NCBI RefSeq assembly: GCF_005047355.1
Contig: NZ_SUMC01000003.1
Span: 186,001 to 250,000 of the forward strand
Length of the DNA stretch: 64,000 nucleotides
Direction: 5' to 3'
Origin: Actinacidiphila oryziradicis
Lineage (GTDB): Bacteria > Actinomycetota > Actinomycetes > Streptomycetales > Streptomycetaceae
The translations under genes and the position numbers were made by a program. Below the pieces are notes generated by a model that did no database searches, was not told where the DNA came from, and saw only the letters and a program-made list of their open reading frames with translations. This document shows positions 44,331 through 52,584 of this stretch, piece by piece (position 1 is the stretch's first letter; every line of letters starts with the position of its first letter).

Positions 44331-44543
44331 ATGGCGGACAAGATCAACATTGTCTTGGTGCATGGTGCGTTTGCTGACGGCTCGCACTGGCGGCACGTCA
44401 TCCCCGGCTTGCACCGAGCCGGGTACCGAGTGGTCGCGGCGCAGAACCCGCTGACGTCGCTGGTTGACGACGTCGCACGTACCCGCAAGCTGGCCGAGGT
44501 ACTCCAACTGATCACCGACGCCGCCGACGCACTGGAGCCCTAA
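44331..44543 (+). pseudogene. Alpha/beta-hydrolase gene with internal deletion
   Basis: A 70-residue frame. The first 50 residues are the start of an alpha/beta hydrolase, IVLVHGAFADGSHWRHVIPGLHRAGYRVVAAQNPLTSLVDDVARTRKL, with the oxyanion HG; the last 16, AEVLQLITDAADALEP, look like the usual C-terminus. About 180 residues between, including the nucleophile (GxSxG) and catalytic His, are missing in frame. An AGGAAG-like site precedes the ATG. Confidence 0.65.
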
Positions 44544-44860
44544 TTCGGAAGATCTCGTACGCGCATGGCAGCTGACCTGGGAAGTCCCTGACCTGGGCCG
44601 GAGCGCGACTGGCACTGCGGTTCCCCGTGAGTCCCCGGAAGATCCCGCCGGACCGGGCACGCAGCGGGCTCCGGCGCCCAGCTCAGTCACCTCGGTGCCA
44701 CGCCGTACGTAGTGCGCGCACCAGGCGACCAAGGTCAGCGAAACACATCGAGGTGATGCTGCGGCCCTTTCGCCGCCGCATCGAACTCCTCGTGAACGGT
44801 CCCCGGCGTCGAGGTCCGCGCGGCGCCGGACACCTGGCTCGGGCGGTGTAAAAGATCCGC
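44544..44860. other. Intergenic region with no supported gene
   Basis: About 320 bases between the hydrolase remnant and the DUF574 gene. Frames present are short and lack family features; no structured RNA was recognised. Confidence 0.4.
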
Positions 44861-45679
44861 TCAGCGCTTCCTGGCCACGCCCACGTAAAGGGAAACCTCG
44901 GCGTCCGTGACGTCGGTCAGGAGCTGGTCGGCGTCGGGCTTCCAGCGGTGCGGCACCTCCACGCCCGGCTCGAGGAGTTCCAAACCATCGAAGAACCGTG
45001 CGATTTCGCCTGCGGAGCGCACCTGCGCAAATATGCCGCCGCTGCGGTAGACGTCGATGACCTTCTCCCACGTCTCGGGGGCGAAATCCGGAGTGCAGTG
45101 CGAGATGACGAGGTAACTGCCCGAGGGCAGGGCGTCAACCAGAGCTGCGACGAGGTCGTACGGCTTGAACTCGTCCGGGACGAAGTGCAGCAGAGCATTG
45201 AGAGAGAGCGCCACCGGCCGGCTCATGTCGAGCGTGGCGTGCAACTCGGCGGCGGTCAGGATCGACTCGGGCTCCCGCACATCGGCATGGATGTAAGCCG
45301 TGCGGCCCTCGGCGGTGCTGCGCAGCAGCGCCCGGGCGTGGGTGAGGACGATCGGGTCGTTATCGGCATAGACGATCTTGGCATCCGGGGCGACGCCCTG
45401 AGCGATCTGATGGAGGTTCGGCTCGGTCGGGATACCGGTGCCGATGTCGAGGAACTGACGGATGCCCGCCTCTGCGGCCAGCCAGCGGGTCGCGCGGTGC
45501 ATGAACAGCCGATTGACCTGCGCGCAGGTCTTGATGCCGGGGAAGACGGACACGACATGGGAGGCGGCCGCCCGGTCGATCTCGTAATGGTCCTTGCCAC
45601 CAAGGTAGAAGTCATACATTCGGGCCGGGTGCGGCTTGCTGGTGTCGATCTCGGCGGCGGGGAAGCCCTGGTCGCTCAC
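44861..45679 (-). CDS. DUF574-type SAM-dependent methyltransferase
   Basis: A 272-residue class I methyltransferase of the Streptomyces-specific DUF574 group. It begins DTSKPHPARMYDFYLGGKDHYEIDR, motif I is FLDIGTGIPTEPNLHQIA, VVYADNDPIV-like YADNDPIVLTHARALL follows, then SLNALLHFVPDE and ISHCTPDF. Substrate unknown; members are paired with DUF5753 HTH regulators and influence development in some Streptomyces. The start is GTG at 45679 after GGAGG. The regulator lies 34 bases upstream on the same strand. Confidence 0.9.
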   Translation of the reverse strand: MSDQGFPAAEIDTSKPHPARMYDFYLGGKDHYEIDRAAASHVVSVFPGIKTCAQVNRLFMHRATRWLAAEAGIRQFLDIGTGIPTEPNLHQIAQGVAPDAKIVYADNDPIVLTHARALLRSTAEGRTAYIHADVREPESILTAAELHATLDMSRPVALSLNALLHFVPDEFKPYDLVAALVDALPSGSYLVISHCTPDFAPETWEKVIDVYRSGGIFAQVRSAGEIARFFDGLELLEPGVEVPHRWKPDADQLLTDVTDAEVSLYVGVARKR

Positions 45680-45713
45680 GCGGTCCTCCGGTGGTCTTTC
45701 GTGGGTGGGTAGT

Positions 45714-46577
45714 TCAGTTCGCCGGGCGCATGCCGTCGAGGATGGCCTCGGTGCTGTCGGGCGGCGCGGCCTGCGCGCACATCCGGTCCAGTGCTTCCAG
45801 GAACGTGGAGACATCGTTGATCTGGTCGAAGTAGGCGGCGCCGACCAGGTTCTCGGCGCAGACGATGTCCGGCAGTTCGCGGATGTGGAACCGGAGGACG
45901 TGGAACGGTCCGTACATCGCGGGATGCGGTCCTGCGGAGAACGGGACGATCTGGAGCAGGACGTTCGGCATCGCAGCGCACTCGATCATGCGGCCGATCT
46001 GCGCGCGCATGACGTCGGGGCCACCGATCGGACGGCGCACCACCGCCTCGTCCATCACTGCCCACAGCAGAGGCGGGTCTGGCCGGGTGAGCAGTGACTG
46101 ACGCTCCATCCGCAGTCCCACCCTGCGCTCGATGTCCGCGTCCGGCGCGTGCGGAAGGCCGGCTCGCAGCACCGCGCGGGCGTAGTCCTCGGTCTGCAGC
46201 AGCCCGGGGACGTAGTGGGGCTCGTAGGCCCGAATGGAGCTGGCTTCGCCCTCCAGGCTGACATACACGCTGAACCAGTCCGGCAGAACATCGCGGTAAC
46301 GGTGCCACCAACCGGGTCGGTTCGCCTGCCGGGCCAACGCCAGGAAATCGCTGATCTCGTCTGCGGAGATCCCGTACATGCCGAGCAGCTTCTCGACGTA
46401 CGGGATCTTCAGGCCGACCTCGGCCTTCTCCATCCTGCGGACGGTGGCATGCGTGACATCGAGCGAGTGTGCGACCTGCTCGTAGGACAGTCCGGCCTTT
46501 TCCCGCAGGTCCTGGAGCCGCCTTCCGAGCACCATGCGCAAAGCGGTGGGGGCACCGCCCGACCGCGCGTCACTCAC
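45714..46577 (-). CDS. HTH regulator with DUF5753 domain
   Basis: A 287-residue protein. An XRE-type helix-turn-helix lies at residues 15-70 (LGRRLQDLREKAGLSYEQVAHSLDVTHATVRRMEKAEVGL), and a C-terminal DUF5753 domain (100-280; YEPHYVPGLLQTEDYARAVL, WAVMDEAVVRRPIGGPDVMRAQI, DQINDVSTFLEAL) follows. This is the BldB/AbaA-linked regulator kind that is extremely common in Streptomyces. The start is GTG at 46577. It forms an operon with the DUF574 gene. Confidence 0.9.
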   Translation of the reverse strand: MSDARSGGAPTALRMVLGRRLQDLREKAGLSYEQVAHSLDVTHATVRRMEKAEVGLKIPYVEKLLGMYGISADEISDFLALARQANRPGWWHRYRDVLPDWFSVYVSLEGEASSIRAYEPHYVPGLLQTEDYARAVLRAGLPHAPDADIERRVGLRMERQSLLTRPDPPLLWAVMDEAVVRRPIGGPDVMRAQIGRMIECAAMPNVLLQIVPFSAGPHPAMYGPFHVLRFHIRELPDIVCAENLVGAAYFDQINDVSTFLEALDRMCAQAAPPDSTEAILDGMRPAN

Positions 46578-46898
46578 CGCGAGCCGCCTCTGCGATCTTC
46601 ATGTCGCAAGTCTGCCACGGAGGTTGACGGAGAGGGGTCGCTCATCGATCGATACTCCCGAGTTCACTGATCGACCGCTGCTGTCCAAGCCCGGTAACAG
46701 ACGCTGATCGGCCCCTTCATAGCCACCCAACCGTTCGGCAAACCCCGTCGCGCCGAGCCCACCGGCCGGATGCTCATTCCGGCTCCTGCCAAGACGCTCG
46801 GCCCACACCTCAGCGGTGAGCCAGCCCCTGCTCTCCCAGGCCATGCAGGGCCCGCTGCCGCCCCTCGCCATGCCGGCGAGGGGCGGCAGCACGCCGGA
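46578..46898. other. Promoter region and terminator spacer
   Basis: Upstream DNA of the regulator gene; a frame of 97 residues on the minus strand (46599-46892) has no family features. The only clear element is the terminator of the YnfA gene described separately. Confidence 0.4.
46854..46890 (-). terminator. Terminator of the YnfA-like gene
   Basis: A perfect 16-bp stem, GCTGCCGCCCCTCGCC (46854-46869) and GGCGAGGGGCGGCAGC (46875-46890), with loop ATGCC, 9 bases beyond the stop codon. Confidence 0.85.
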
Positions 46899-47234
46899 TC
46901 AGTGGCCGCGCGGCGCGTACATGATGACGGCCATCCCGGCGAGGCAGACCACGGCGCCGACGATGTCGAAACGGTCGGGACGGTAGCCGTCGGCGACCCA
47001 GCCCCAGACCAGTGACCCGGCGACGAAGATCCCGCCGTACGCGGCCAGGATGCGCCCGAAATCGGCATCGGGCTGGAGGGTGGCCACGAAGCCGTAGATG
47101 GCCAGTGCGATGACCCCGGCACCGATCCAGATCCAGCCCCGGTGTTCACGGACGCCCTGCCAGACCAGCCAGGCCCCACCGATCTCGAAGAGGTCGGCGA
47201 CGACGAACAGCGCGACGGAGCGGGCGACGACCAC
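46899..47234 (-). CDS. YnfA family small membrane protein
   Basis: A 111-residue protein with four helices: [74 protein letters not shown] and [19 protein letters not shown]. The pattern matches the small-multidrug-resistance-like YnfA/UPF0060 family, function unknown. The start is taken as GTG at 47234; upstream bases in the longer frame are not conserved. No good ribosome-binding site is visible. Confidence 0.82.
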   Translation of the reverse strand: MVVARSVALFVVADLFEIGGAWLVWQGVREHRGWIWIGAGVIALAIYGFVATLQPDADFGRILAAYGGIFVAGSLVWGWVADGYRPDRFDIVGAVVCLAGMAVIMYAPRGH

Positions 47235-47489
47235 GGGAAAGGATCTTTCTGTCGAAGAAGGAGAAAAAGGTGGTGACGGCGGCGGGATGGCCAACATCAC
47301 TACCTGCGCGGTCGATCGGCGCGCCGCCCAGGGCGCGCCGCTCGACGGCGGTCAGCTCCAGCGGTTCCAGTCCGGTATCGCCCATGTCCCCAGGACAACG
47401 CGGCTGTCTGACTCATCGCTACCAGCTGCCCGAACGCGATGCAGGACTCGACTCACGAAGCAACCACCCAACTGCAGACCAGGACACTA

Positions 47490-47939
47490 TTAGCCGTCGG
47501 CAAACCGCTTGAACGCGGCCCGGGTCCCCGATCCGGCGATTCCGTCGATCTTGCCGGTGTAGCCCCAGTTGGCCTTCAGCTGGCGTTGCAACGCCTTCAC
47601 CGTGCCGCTTCCGACGATTCCGTCGATCTTGCCGGTGTAGCCGTAGGCCCTCTTGAGTTCGCGCTGGAACGCCTTCCAGCTATTGGTGCCCAGCTTCCCG
47701 TCGATCGCGCCGGTGTAGCCCCAGTACTTCTTCAGCCAGCGCTGGACCTTCTTGGCTTGCGCAGAACTCAGGCCGAGGTTGTTCACCGCGAGCGGGACGA
47801 CAGCCTCGGAGCTCGCCGCCGACTTCGAGGCCGGCGCGGACGCCGCGAAGCTGGCGCCCGCACCCGCCAGACTCCCGGCGGCAATCCCGACGACGGCAGT
47901 GACACTGACGAGTGTCCTCGTCAAAACATTCGGTCGCAT
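47490..47939 (-). CDS. Secreted protein with peptidoglycan-binding repeats
   Basis: A 149-residue protein with a signal peptide (cleavage near AGASFAAS, about residue 33) and three repeats of the peptidoglycan-binding type: AKKVQRWLKKYWGYTGAIDGKLGTNSWKAFQREL, a second beginning KRAYGYTGKIDGIVGSGTVKALQRQL, and a third, KANWGYTGKIDGIAGSGTRAAFKRF. Each holds the G-x-x-G-x-x-D-G core. It probably attaches to the cell wall; no catalytic domain is present. ATG at 47939 follows GAGGA. It is a small, complete gene. Confidence 0.8.
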   Translation of the reverse strand: MRPNVLTRTLVSVTAVVGIAAGSLAGAGASFAASAPASKSAASSEAVVPLAVNNLGLSSAQAKKVQRWLKKYWGYTGAIDGKLGTNSWKAFQRELKRAYGYTGKIDGIVGSGTVKALQRQLKANWGYTGKIDGIAGSGTRAAFKRFADG

Positions 47940-48305
47940 TCGTTCCTCTTTCGGGTCGTAGGGCGCACCTGACGCGACCACCCTGCCTGTCACGTCCAGG
48001 GCAGATGGCGCTCACCGATGACTCTCCCGCACGTGGTACCGCCCGCGGAGCTGTTGCTCGGCGGGGTGAAGTGCTGCGAAGCGGCGGGTGCGGGCGCGGG
48101 GTGTCTCGGTGAGGTAGGCGTCTATGCGGGCGAGATCGGGGTGCTCGCGGAGGACGAGCGGCATATGGCCGATGGCGCGCGGACCGCTATTTACCACAGC
48201 ATCACGGCCGGGCCAAACCCATGATTCTCCGGATCTGATCCTCCCGCCGGAAGTGGTCAGAATTTCCCGCTGAGTGATCGGCGGGAGATACGCCTGCCTG
48301 CCAAA
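47940..48305. other. Region with an unassigned minus-strand frame
   Basis: A 61-residue frame on the minus strand (48012-48197; IGHMPLVLREHPDLARIDAY) has coding-like composition without a known family. Upstream of it the DNA contains promoter-like sequence for the peptidoglycan-binding gene. Nothing else is supported. Confidence 0.35.
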
Positions 48306-48425
48306 GTGACGACGTTCTCACCCCGGAGATTCGCGATACGCAACCAGACACAACCCACTGTTGAGACAGCGTTTCTGAGTGTGCAGAACGCGGCGAAGTA
48401 CCTGGGGATTTCGGCGAACACCCTA
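48306..48425 (+). pseudogene. Excisionase-like HTH fragment
   Basis: From ATG 48306 (MTTFSPRRFAIRNQ) the frame contains TAFLSVQNAAKYLGISANTLA, the MerR-like HTH of integrative-element excisionases, and then changes to low-complexity sequence within about 40 residues. The normal wing and basic C-terminus are absent. It points to a lost integrated plasmid or ICE. Confidence 0.5.
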
Positions 48426-48536
48426 GCCCGCTCATCGATCCGCTCGAGGGTCGCGGCGCCACCCTGGCCCCGTCGCGATCGGTGCCCTCCGCCCCGAGCC
48501 GTCCATCCAGCGGGCCGTGAGGTGTCCCCGGGGTAA

Positions 48537-48860
48537 TGGACGACACGAGCACCACGTGCTTCGCACCTGTTCGCCGGCACTCGACCGGGTGCCGATCACT
48601 CGTTGCGCTCAATCGGCAACCGTTCTGGTGGGCTGCCCGCTCATCGGCCCGGGTCCGGTCACGTCTCCGCGTGATCAGCGGCGTTGCTGCCTGCTAGCTG
48701 CCTCGGCGGTGCCTACCCGGCGGACACGGCTGAAGACATACAGCCGGAACCCGGTGTTGCGATGCACGCTCTGTGGTTACATGCCCATGGTGGGGAGCGT
48801 AATGAGGGGGAAGCTAGTTATTTGTCTTATTTGTCCCTGCGGTAGTACCAGAGGTGAGAC
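48537..48860. other. Intergenic region with no supported gene
   Basis: About 320 bases between the excisionase fragment and the small hypothetical gene. It is less GC-rich at 48780-48860 (TTATTTGTCTTATTTGTCC), which may be a promoter. No gene or structured RNA was recognised. Confidence 0.35.
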
Positions 48861-49139
48861 GTGGCGGGTGTGCGCGCATGGCCCCGGCGAAGGCGGTCGC
48901 AACCGTTGCCCTACGGGTTGTTGCTCCCGGTGGCGCGCGTCGCTACCCCGGCCGCCGCGCGGGAGGTCCGCGAGTTCCTCGATGTCGTGGGGATCCGGTC
49001 AACGACGGCTCCCTGCCTGGATGGGCAGCGCACGGCGGCCCGGCCGCAGTGGCGCTTTCTGGTGCTGGTCTTCGCCAAGGACGTCACCCGGGCCAGACGT
49101 CTCGTGGACCAGTGGACGCTGCCGGCCGGGACGCCCTGA
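48861..49139 (+). CDS. Small hypothetical protein, DUF2007-like
   Basis: A 92-residue protein from GTG 48861 with AGAGGTGA just upstream. The C-terminal half (AAAREVREFLDVVGIRST, then PQWRFLVLVFAKDVTRARRLVDQW) resembles the small ferredoxin-like fold of DUF2007 signal-transducing proteins, but similarity is weak. Function unknown. It is between an accessory segment and the cytochrome b gene. Confidence 0.45.
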   Translation: MAGVRAWPRRRRSQPLPYGLLLPVARVATPAAAREVREFLDVVGIRSTTAPCLDGQRTAARPQWRFLVLVFAKDVTRARRLVDQWTLPAGTP

Positions 49140-49217
49140 CTCTGCGGCATCCTGCGCCCTCGAAGTAGCGCCTCGCCGCTCTGCCCGCGTCTGCGGTTAC
49201 GCGCACGGGACAAGGGC

Positions 49218-49250
49218 GGGCCCGCGTCGAGCGGTGCTCGGCGCGGACCC
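49218..49250 (-). terminator. Terminator after the cytochrome b gene
   Basis: GGGCCCGCGTCGAGC and GCTCGGCGCGGACCC pair at 13 of 15 positions with loop GGT, 37 bases beyond the QcrB stop on the minus strand. Confidence 0.6.
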
Positions 49251-49286
49251 TGACGCTGCCGTCGTTGTCAGCGGTTCCAGCGGCGA

Positions 49287-50939
49287 TCAGTGGTGGCCGT
49301 GGCCGCTGGTGGCCTCCTTGTACTCCTCGACTGTCGGTTTGACGATCTGATTGTTCTCGCCGAAGTAGTCTTCGGAGAGCTTGGCACGAGCCCTGGCGAG
49401 CAGGCCGGGCCTGCGTACCACTCCGTTCTCGTCAACCGCGGGGGGCAGCTGGGCCGGCTGGTACTGCTGGTACGCGGTGAGCGTGTACCGCTCGGCAGGC
49501 GACAGCGGCTCGTGTGCCTCGACGTACTCGCCGTGTGGGAGCCGCTTGATGATGCCGGTCTCACGGCCGTGCAGCAGCTTGTCCCTGTCCCGGCGCTGCA
49601 GGCCGAGGCACATGCGTTTGGTCATCACGAAGACCAGCACGGGAACCGCGAAGAAGCCGATCCGGACGGCCCAGGTGACCGCCTCGAGTGACAGGTGGAA
49701 CCGGGTGGCGAACAGGTCGTTGGCGCCACCGATCAGCAGGACCATGTACAGCGAGATCCAGGCCGCACCGAAGGCAGTGCGGACCGGGACGTTTCGGGGG
49801 CGGTCCAGGATGTGGTGTTCGCGCCGGTCGCCAGTGATCCAGGCCTCGACGAAGGGGTAGGACCACAGCACCGCCAGGACCAGAGGGAAGACCACCAACG
49901 GGATGAAGATGCCCAGCACCAGAGTGTGGCCCCAGGCGTTGATCTCCCAGCCCGGCATGATCCGGATCAGACCCTCGGAGTAGCCCATGTACCAGTCCGG
50001 CTGGGCGTCGGTGGACACCTGGTCGGGGCGGTACGGGCCGTACAACCAGATCGGGTTGACCTGGGCCACCGCGGCCAAGACCGAAAGTGCCCCGAACACC
50101 AGGAAGAAGAACCCGCCGGCCTTCGCCATGTAGACGGGCATAAGCGGCGACCCCACCACGTTCCTCTCGGTCCGGCCGGGGCCCGGCCACTGGGTGTGCT
50201 TGTGGAAGAAGACCAGCATCAGGTGTGCCACCAACAGTCCTGCCATGATGCCCGGGATGAGCAGCACATGGAGGGTGAACAGCCGCGGGATGATGGCCGT
50301 ACCGGGGTATTCCCCGTCGAAGAGGAACATCGAAAGGTAGGTGCCCACCACCGGGACGGACAGAATCGCCCCCTCCATGAAACGGACACCGGTGCCGGAG
50401 AGCAGATCGTCCGGCAGCGAGTAACCCATGAACCCGTCGAACATCCCGGAGATCAGCAGTAGGGCTCCGAAGACCCAGTTGAGCTCCCGGGGCTTGCGGA
50501 ACGCGCCCGTGAAAAAGACCCGCATCATGTGCACGAGCATGGCGGCCACGAAGACGATCGCCGCCCAGTGATGGATTTGCCGGATGAGCAAGCCGCCGCG
50601 GATGTTGAAGCTAATGTTCATCGTGGAGGCATAGGCCTCCGTCATCCGGACGCCGTTCAGCGGGGCGTAGGAGCCGTGGTAGACGACTTCCCCCATGCTC
50701 GGGGTGAAGAACAGGGTGAGGTACACACCCGTCAGGATGATGATGACGAACGAGTAGAGGGCGATCTCACCGAGCAGGAAGGACCAGTGGTCCGGGAAAA
50801 TCTTGCGCAGGTTCGCCTTGGCGATGCCGAAGAGGCCAAGCCGGCCGTCGGCCCAGACGGCCACCGCTTCCCCCCGGCTGGCGGGCGTGGCCCGGGAACC
50901 GCTGGGCCCGTCGGCGGGGGAGGGGTTCGCGGCACTCAT
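49287..50939 (-). CDS. qcrB: Cytochrome bc complex cytochrome b subunit (QcrB), stand-alone
   Basis: A 550-residue actinobacterial QcrB. Haem-ligand helices are RQIHHWAAIVFVAAMLVHMMRVFFTG and FTLHVLLIPGIMAGLLVAHLMLVFFHKHTQWPG, with NPIWLYGPYRP and a PDWY motif (Qo site, here QPDWYMG) and C-terminal helices. It belongs to the menaquinol:cytochrome c reductase, but qcrA and qcrC (Rieske and cytochrome cc) are not adjacent. A second, orphan copy is therefore likely, perhaps a substitute subunit. ATG at 50939 is preceded by a weak site. The N-terminus is longer by a Ser/Pro-rich tail. Confidence 0.9.
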   Translation of the reverse strand: MSAANPSPADGPSGSRATPASRGEAVAVWADGRLGLFGIAKANLRKIFPDHWSFLLGEIALYSFVIIILTGVYLTLFFTPSMGEVVYHGSYAPLNGVRMTEAYASTMNISFNIRGGLLIRQIHHWAAIVFVAAMLVHMMRVFFTGAFRKPRELNWVFGALLLISGMFDGFMGYSLPDDLLSGTGVRFMEGAILSVPVVGTYLSMFLFDGEYPGTAIIPRLFTLHVLLIPGIMAGLLVAHLMLVFFHKHTQWPGPGRTERNVVGSPLMPVYMAKAGGFFFLVFGALSVLAAVAQVNPIWLYGPYRPDQVSTDAQPDWYMGYSEGLIRIMPGWEINAWGHTLVLGIFIPLVVFPLVLAVLWSYPFVEAWITGDRREHHILDRPRNVPVRTAFGAAWISLYMVLLIGGANDLFATRFHLSLEAVTWAVRIGFFAVPVLVFVMTKRMCLGLQRRDRDKLLHGRETGIIKRLPHGEYVEAHEPLSPAERYTLTAYQQYQPAQLPPAVDENGVVRRPGLLARARAKLSEDYFGENNQIVKPTVEEYKEATSGHGHH

Positions 50940-51507
50940 GCGAACTCCCCGCGGCCGGAAGGAGCGCCGACATGGCGAGTGGCGGCGCCGGCGCTCTCAA
51001 GCGGGAGGGGCGCCCCGAGGCCCGAACAGAGACCGGCCCGGTCCGGGCGACGGCCGCAGGCGGATGTGGTCATCAAAGCCCTCTCAGTGGGGATGGGCAG
51101 CGGACGGAAGGCACGGCCCGGCAAGCAGCGACAGACCATGCTATCGCGGAGTGTAATCAATCAACTACCTATAGTGCCTCTCCGCTCCGCCGGGCGGAGG
51201 CCGACGCCTATATATCGAGAGCTGCCGCCAATGGGGTAACGCCAGCCCTGCCTGCGGCGCAGACGCGGCGCTGCCACTGCGGCTTCGGCTGGAGAAGCGC
51301 TCCGGCGTCATGCTCCACCAGGTAGAAGTCATCGCCACACTGGACCGGGCCCACTCCGCAATCCTTGCTACTGCGCCGGGGGACGCGATGAGGGGGGCGC
51401 AGCGAAGTCCCCTGGCTCAAGCCGCCGCTCTCCTAGGGAGAACAGCCTTTCTGTCCTCCCTGCGGGGCCCTGTGGGGATGTCTGCGACTTTGCCGGCTCT
51501 GGCTCGC
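50940..51507. other. Intergenic region upstream of the cytochrome b gene
   Basis: About 570 bases. On the minus strand TTGATT-N15-TAGCAT (near 51140-51170) could be the promoter of the cytochrome b gene. The remainder has several frames without family features. No terminator or structured RNA was identified. Confidence 0.4.
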
Positions 51508-52584
51508 TCACAACGGGGCCGGCGAGGAGGCGCCCGGGATCAGCAGGTGGGGGGTGCCGGTGCCGTCGGCGGGGACGCTCCACAGGTCGCTGCTGCCGAC
51601 CTTGCCGTTGGTGGGCAGGGCGTACGCGAGGGTGCGGTTGTCGAGCCAGGTGGCCTGGTCGTCGACGCTGTGGTGTTCGGCCAGCGGGGTCTCGTGGAGG
51701 GTACGGAGATCGAGTACGGACTCGTGCCACAGGGCCGCGCCGGTCATGACGCGCTTCTTGAAGGCGATGCGGGTGCCGTCGGGGGACAGGGAGGGGCATT
51801 CGACGTTCTGGACCAGGGTGGTGACGGTGCGTCGGGAGAGGGACCCCCGGACGAGGTACGTGCGGTTGGCGGTGCCGAGGGTCGCGTAGAAGGTGTCGTC
51901 GTCAGCCGCGAAGGTGACGCCCCAGAAGTTGATGTCGGCGGCGTGGTAGTGCTTGCCGTTCAGGAGGATCGCGTATGTCTCCAGGCTCGGCGTGAGCCGC
52001 CAGGTGCGGGTGTCCACGATCGAGGTGCGGGTGGAGAAGAAGGCGGAGGCGTAGGACTCGCCACCGACGAAGACGGTCCAGGCGGCCAGATGGCCGCTGG
52101 GCGAGACCCGGGCGCGGCTGGGGGTGCCCGCGAGGGCGAAGCTGCGCAGGGTGTGCAGGTTGGCGTCCAGGACCAGGGCGCGGTTGTTCTGGTTGAGCAC
52201 GCCGGGGCTGGACTGGAGGCACACGCCGGTGCCCGCGGCGGCGTAGAAACGCTGGCACTTGAGCCCGGACGCGGTCCGCCCGGCCGCCGGGTCGGCGGCC
52301 GGGACCGCGGCGACCTCGGTGCGGTGCGGGCCCGAGGCCGCATTGACGAAGGCCAGGCGCTTGGCCGGGGCCAGCGTCACCTTGCCCGCGCTGACCGCCG
52401 GCCCGCCCGCCTGCGCCTGGTTCTTCTGCGCCGCGCGCGAGGCGGCGTGCAGGATGAACCCGGTGCCCAGGCCCGCGAGGACCAGGACCGCCGTGGCGAG
52501 TACGAGCAGGCGGCGCAGCGGCGTCATCGGGGTCCTCGTGGGCGTCGGGACGGGAGCGGGCTCAAGGGGCGCGGCGCAGGTCAT
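51508..52584 (-). CDS. Membrane-anchored TolB-like beta-propeller protein
   Basis: A 358-residue protein. One N-terminal membrane anchor (LLVLATAVLVLAGLGTGFILH, residues 30-50) is followed by an extracytoplasmic six- or seven-bladed propeller with PD40-like repeats: GVCLQSSPGVLNQNNRALVLD, ARVSPSGHLAAWTVFVGG, CPSLSPDGTRIAFKKR and TLAYALPTNGKVGSSDLWSVPADG. It may bind a ligand or partner on the outside. The ATG overlaps the MFS gene's stop by four bases, which couples them. No function is known. Confidence 0.7.
   Translation of the reverse strand: MTCAAPLEPAPVPTPTRTPMTPLRRLLVLATAVLVLAGLGTGFILHAASRAAQKNQAQAGGPAVSAGKVTLAPAKRLAFVNAASGPHRTEVAAVPAADPAAGRTASGLKCQRFYAAAGTGVCLQSSPGVLNQNNRALVLDANLHTLRSFALAGTPSRARVSPSGHLAAWTVFVGGESYASAFFSTRTSIVDTRTWRLTPSLETYAILLNGKHYHAADINFWGVTFAADDDTFYATLGTANRTYLVRGSLSRRTVTTLVQNVECPSLSPDGTRIAFKKRVMTGAALWHESVLDLRTLHETPLAEHHSVDDQATWLDNRTLAYALPTNGKVGSSDLWSVPADGTGTPHLLIPGASSPAPL

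Noticed and set aside
43266..45071. 601-residue minus-strand frame antisense to catalase
   Set aside because: Catalase on the plus strand is complete and conserved; the opposite frame contains no recognisable domain.
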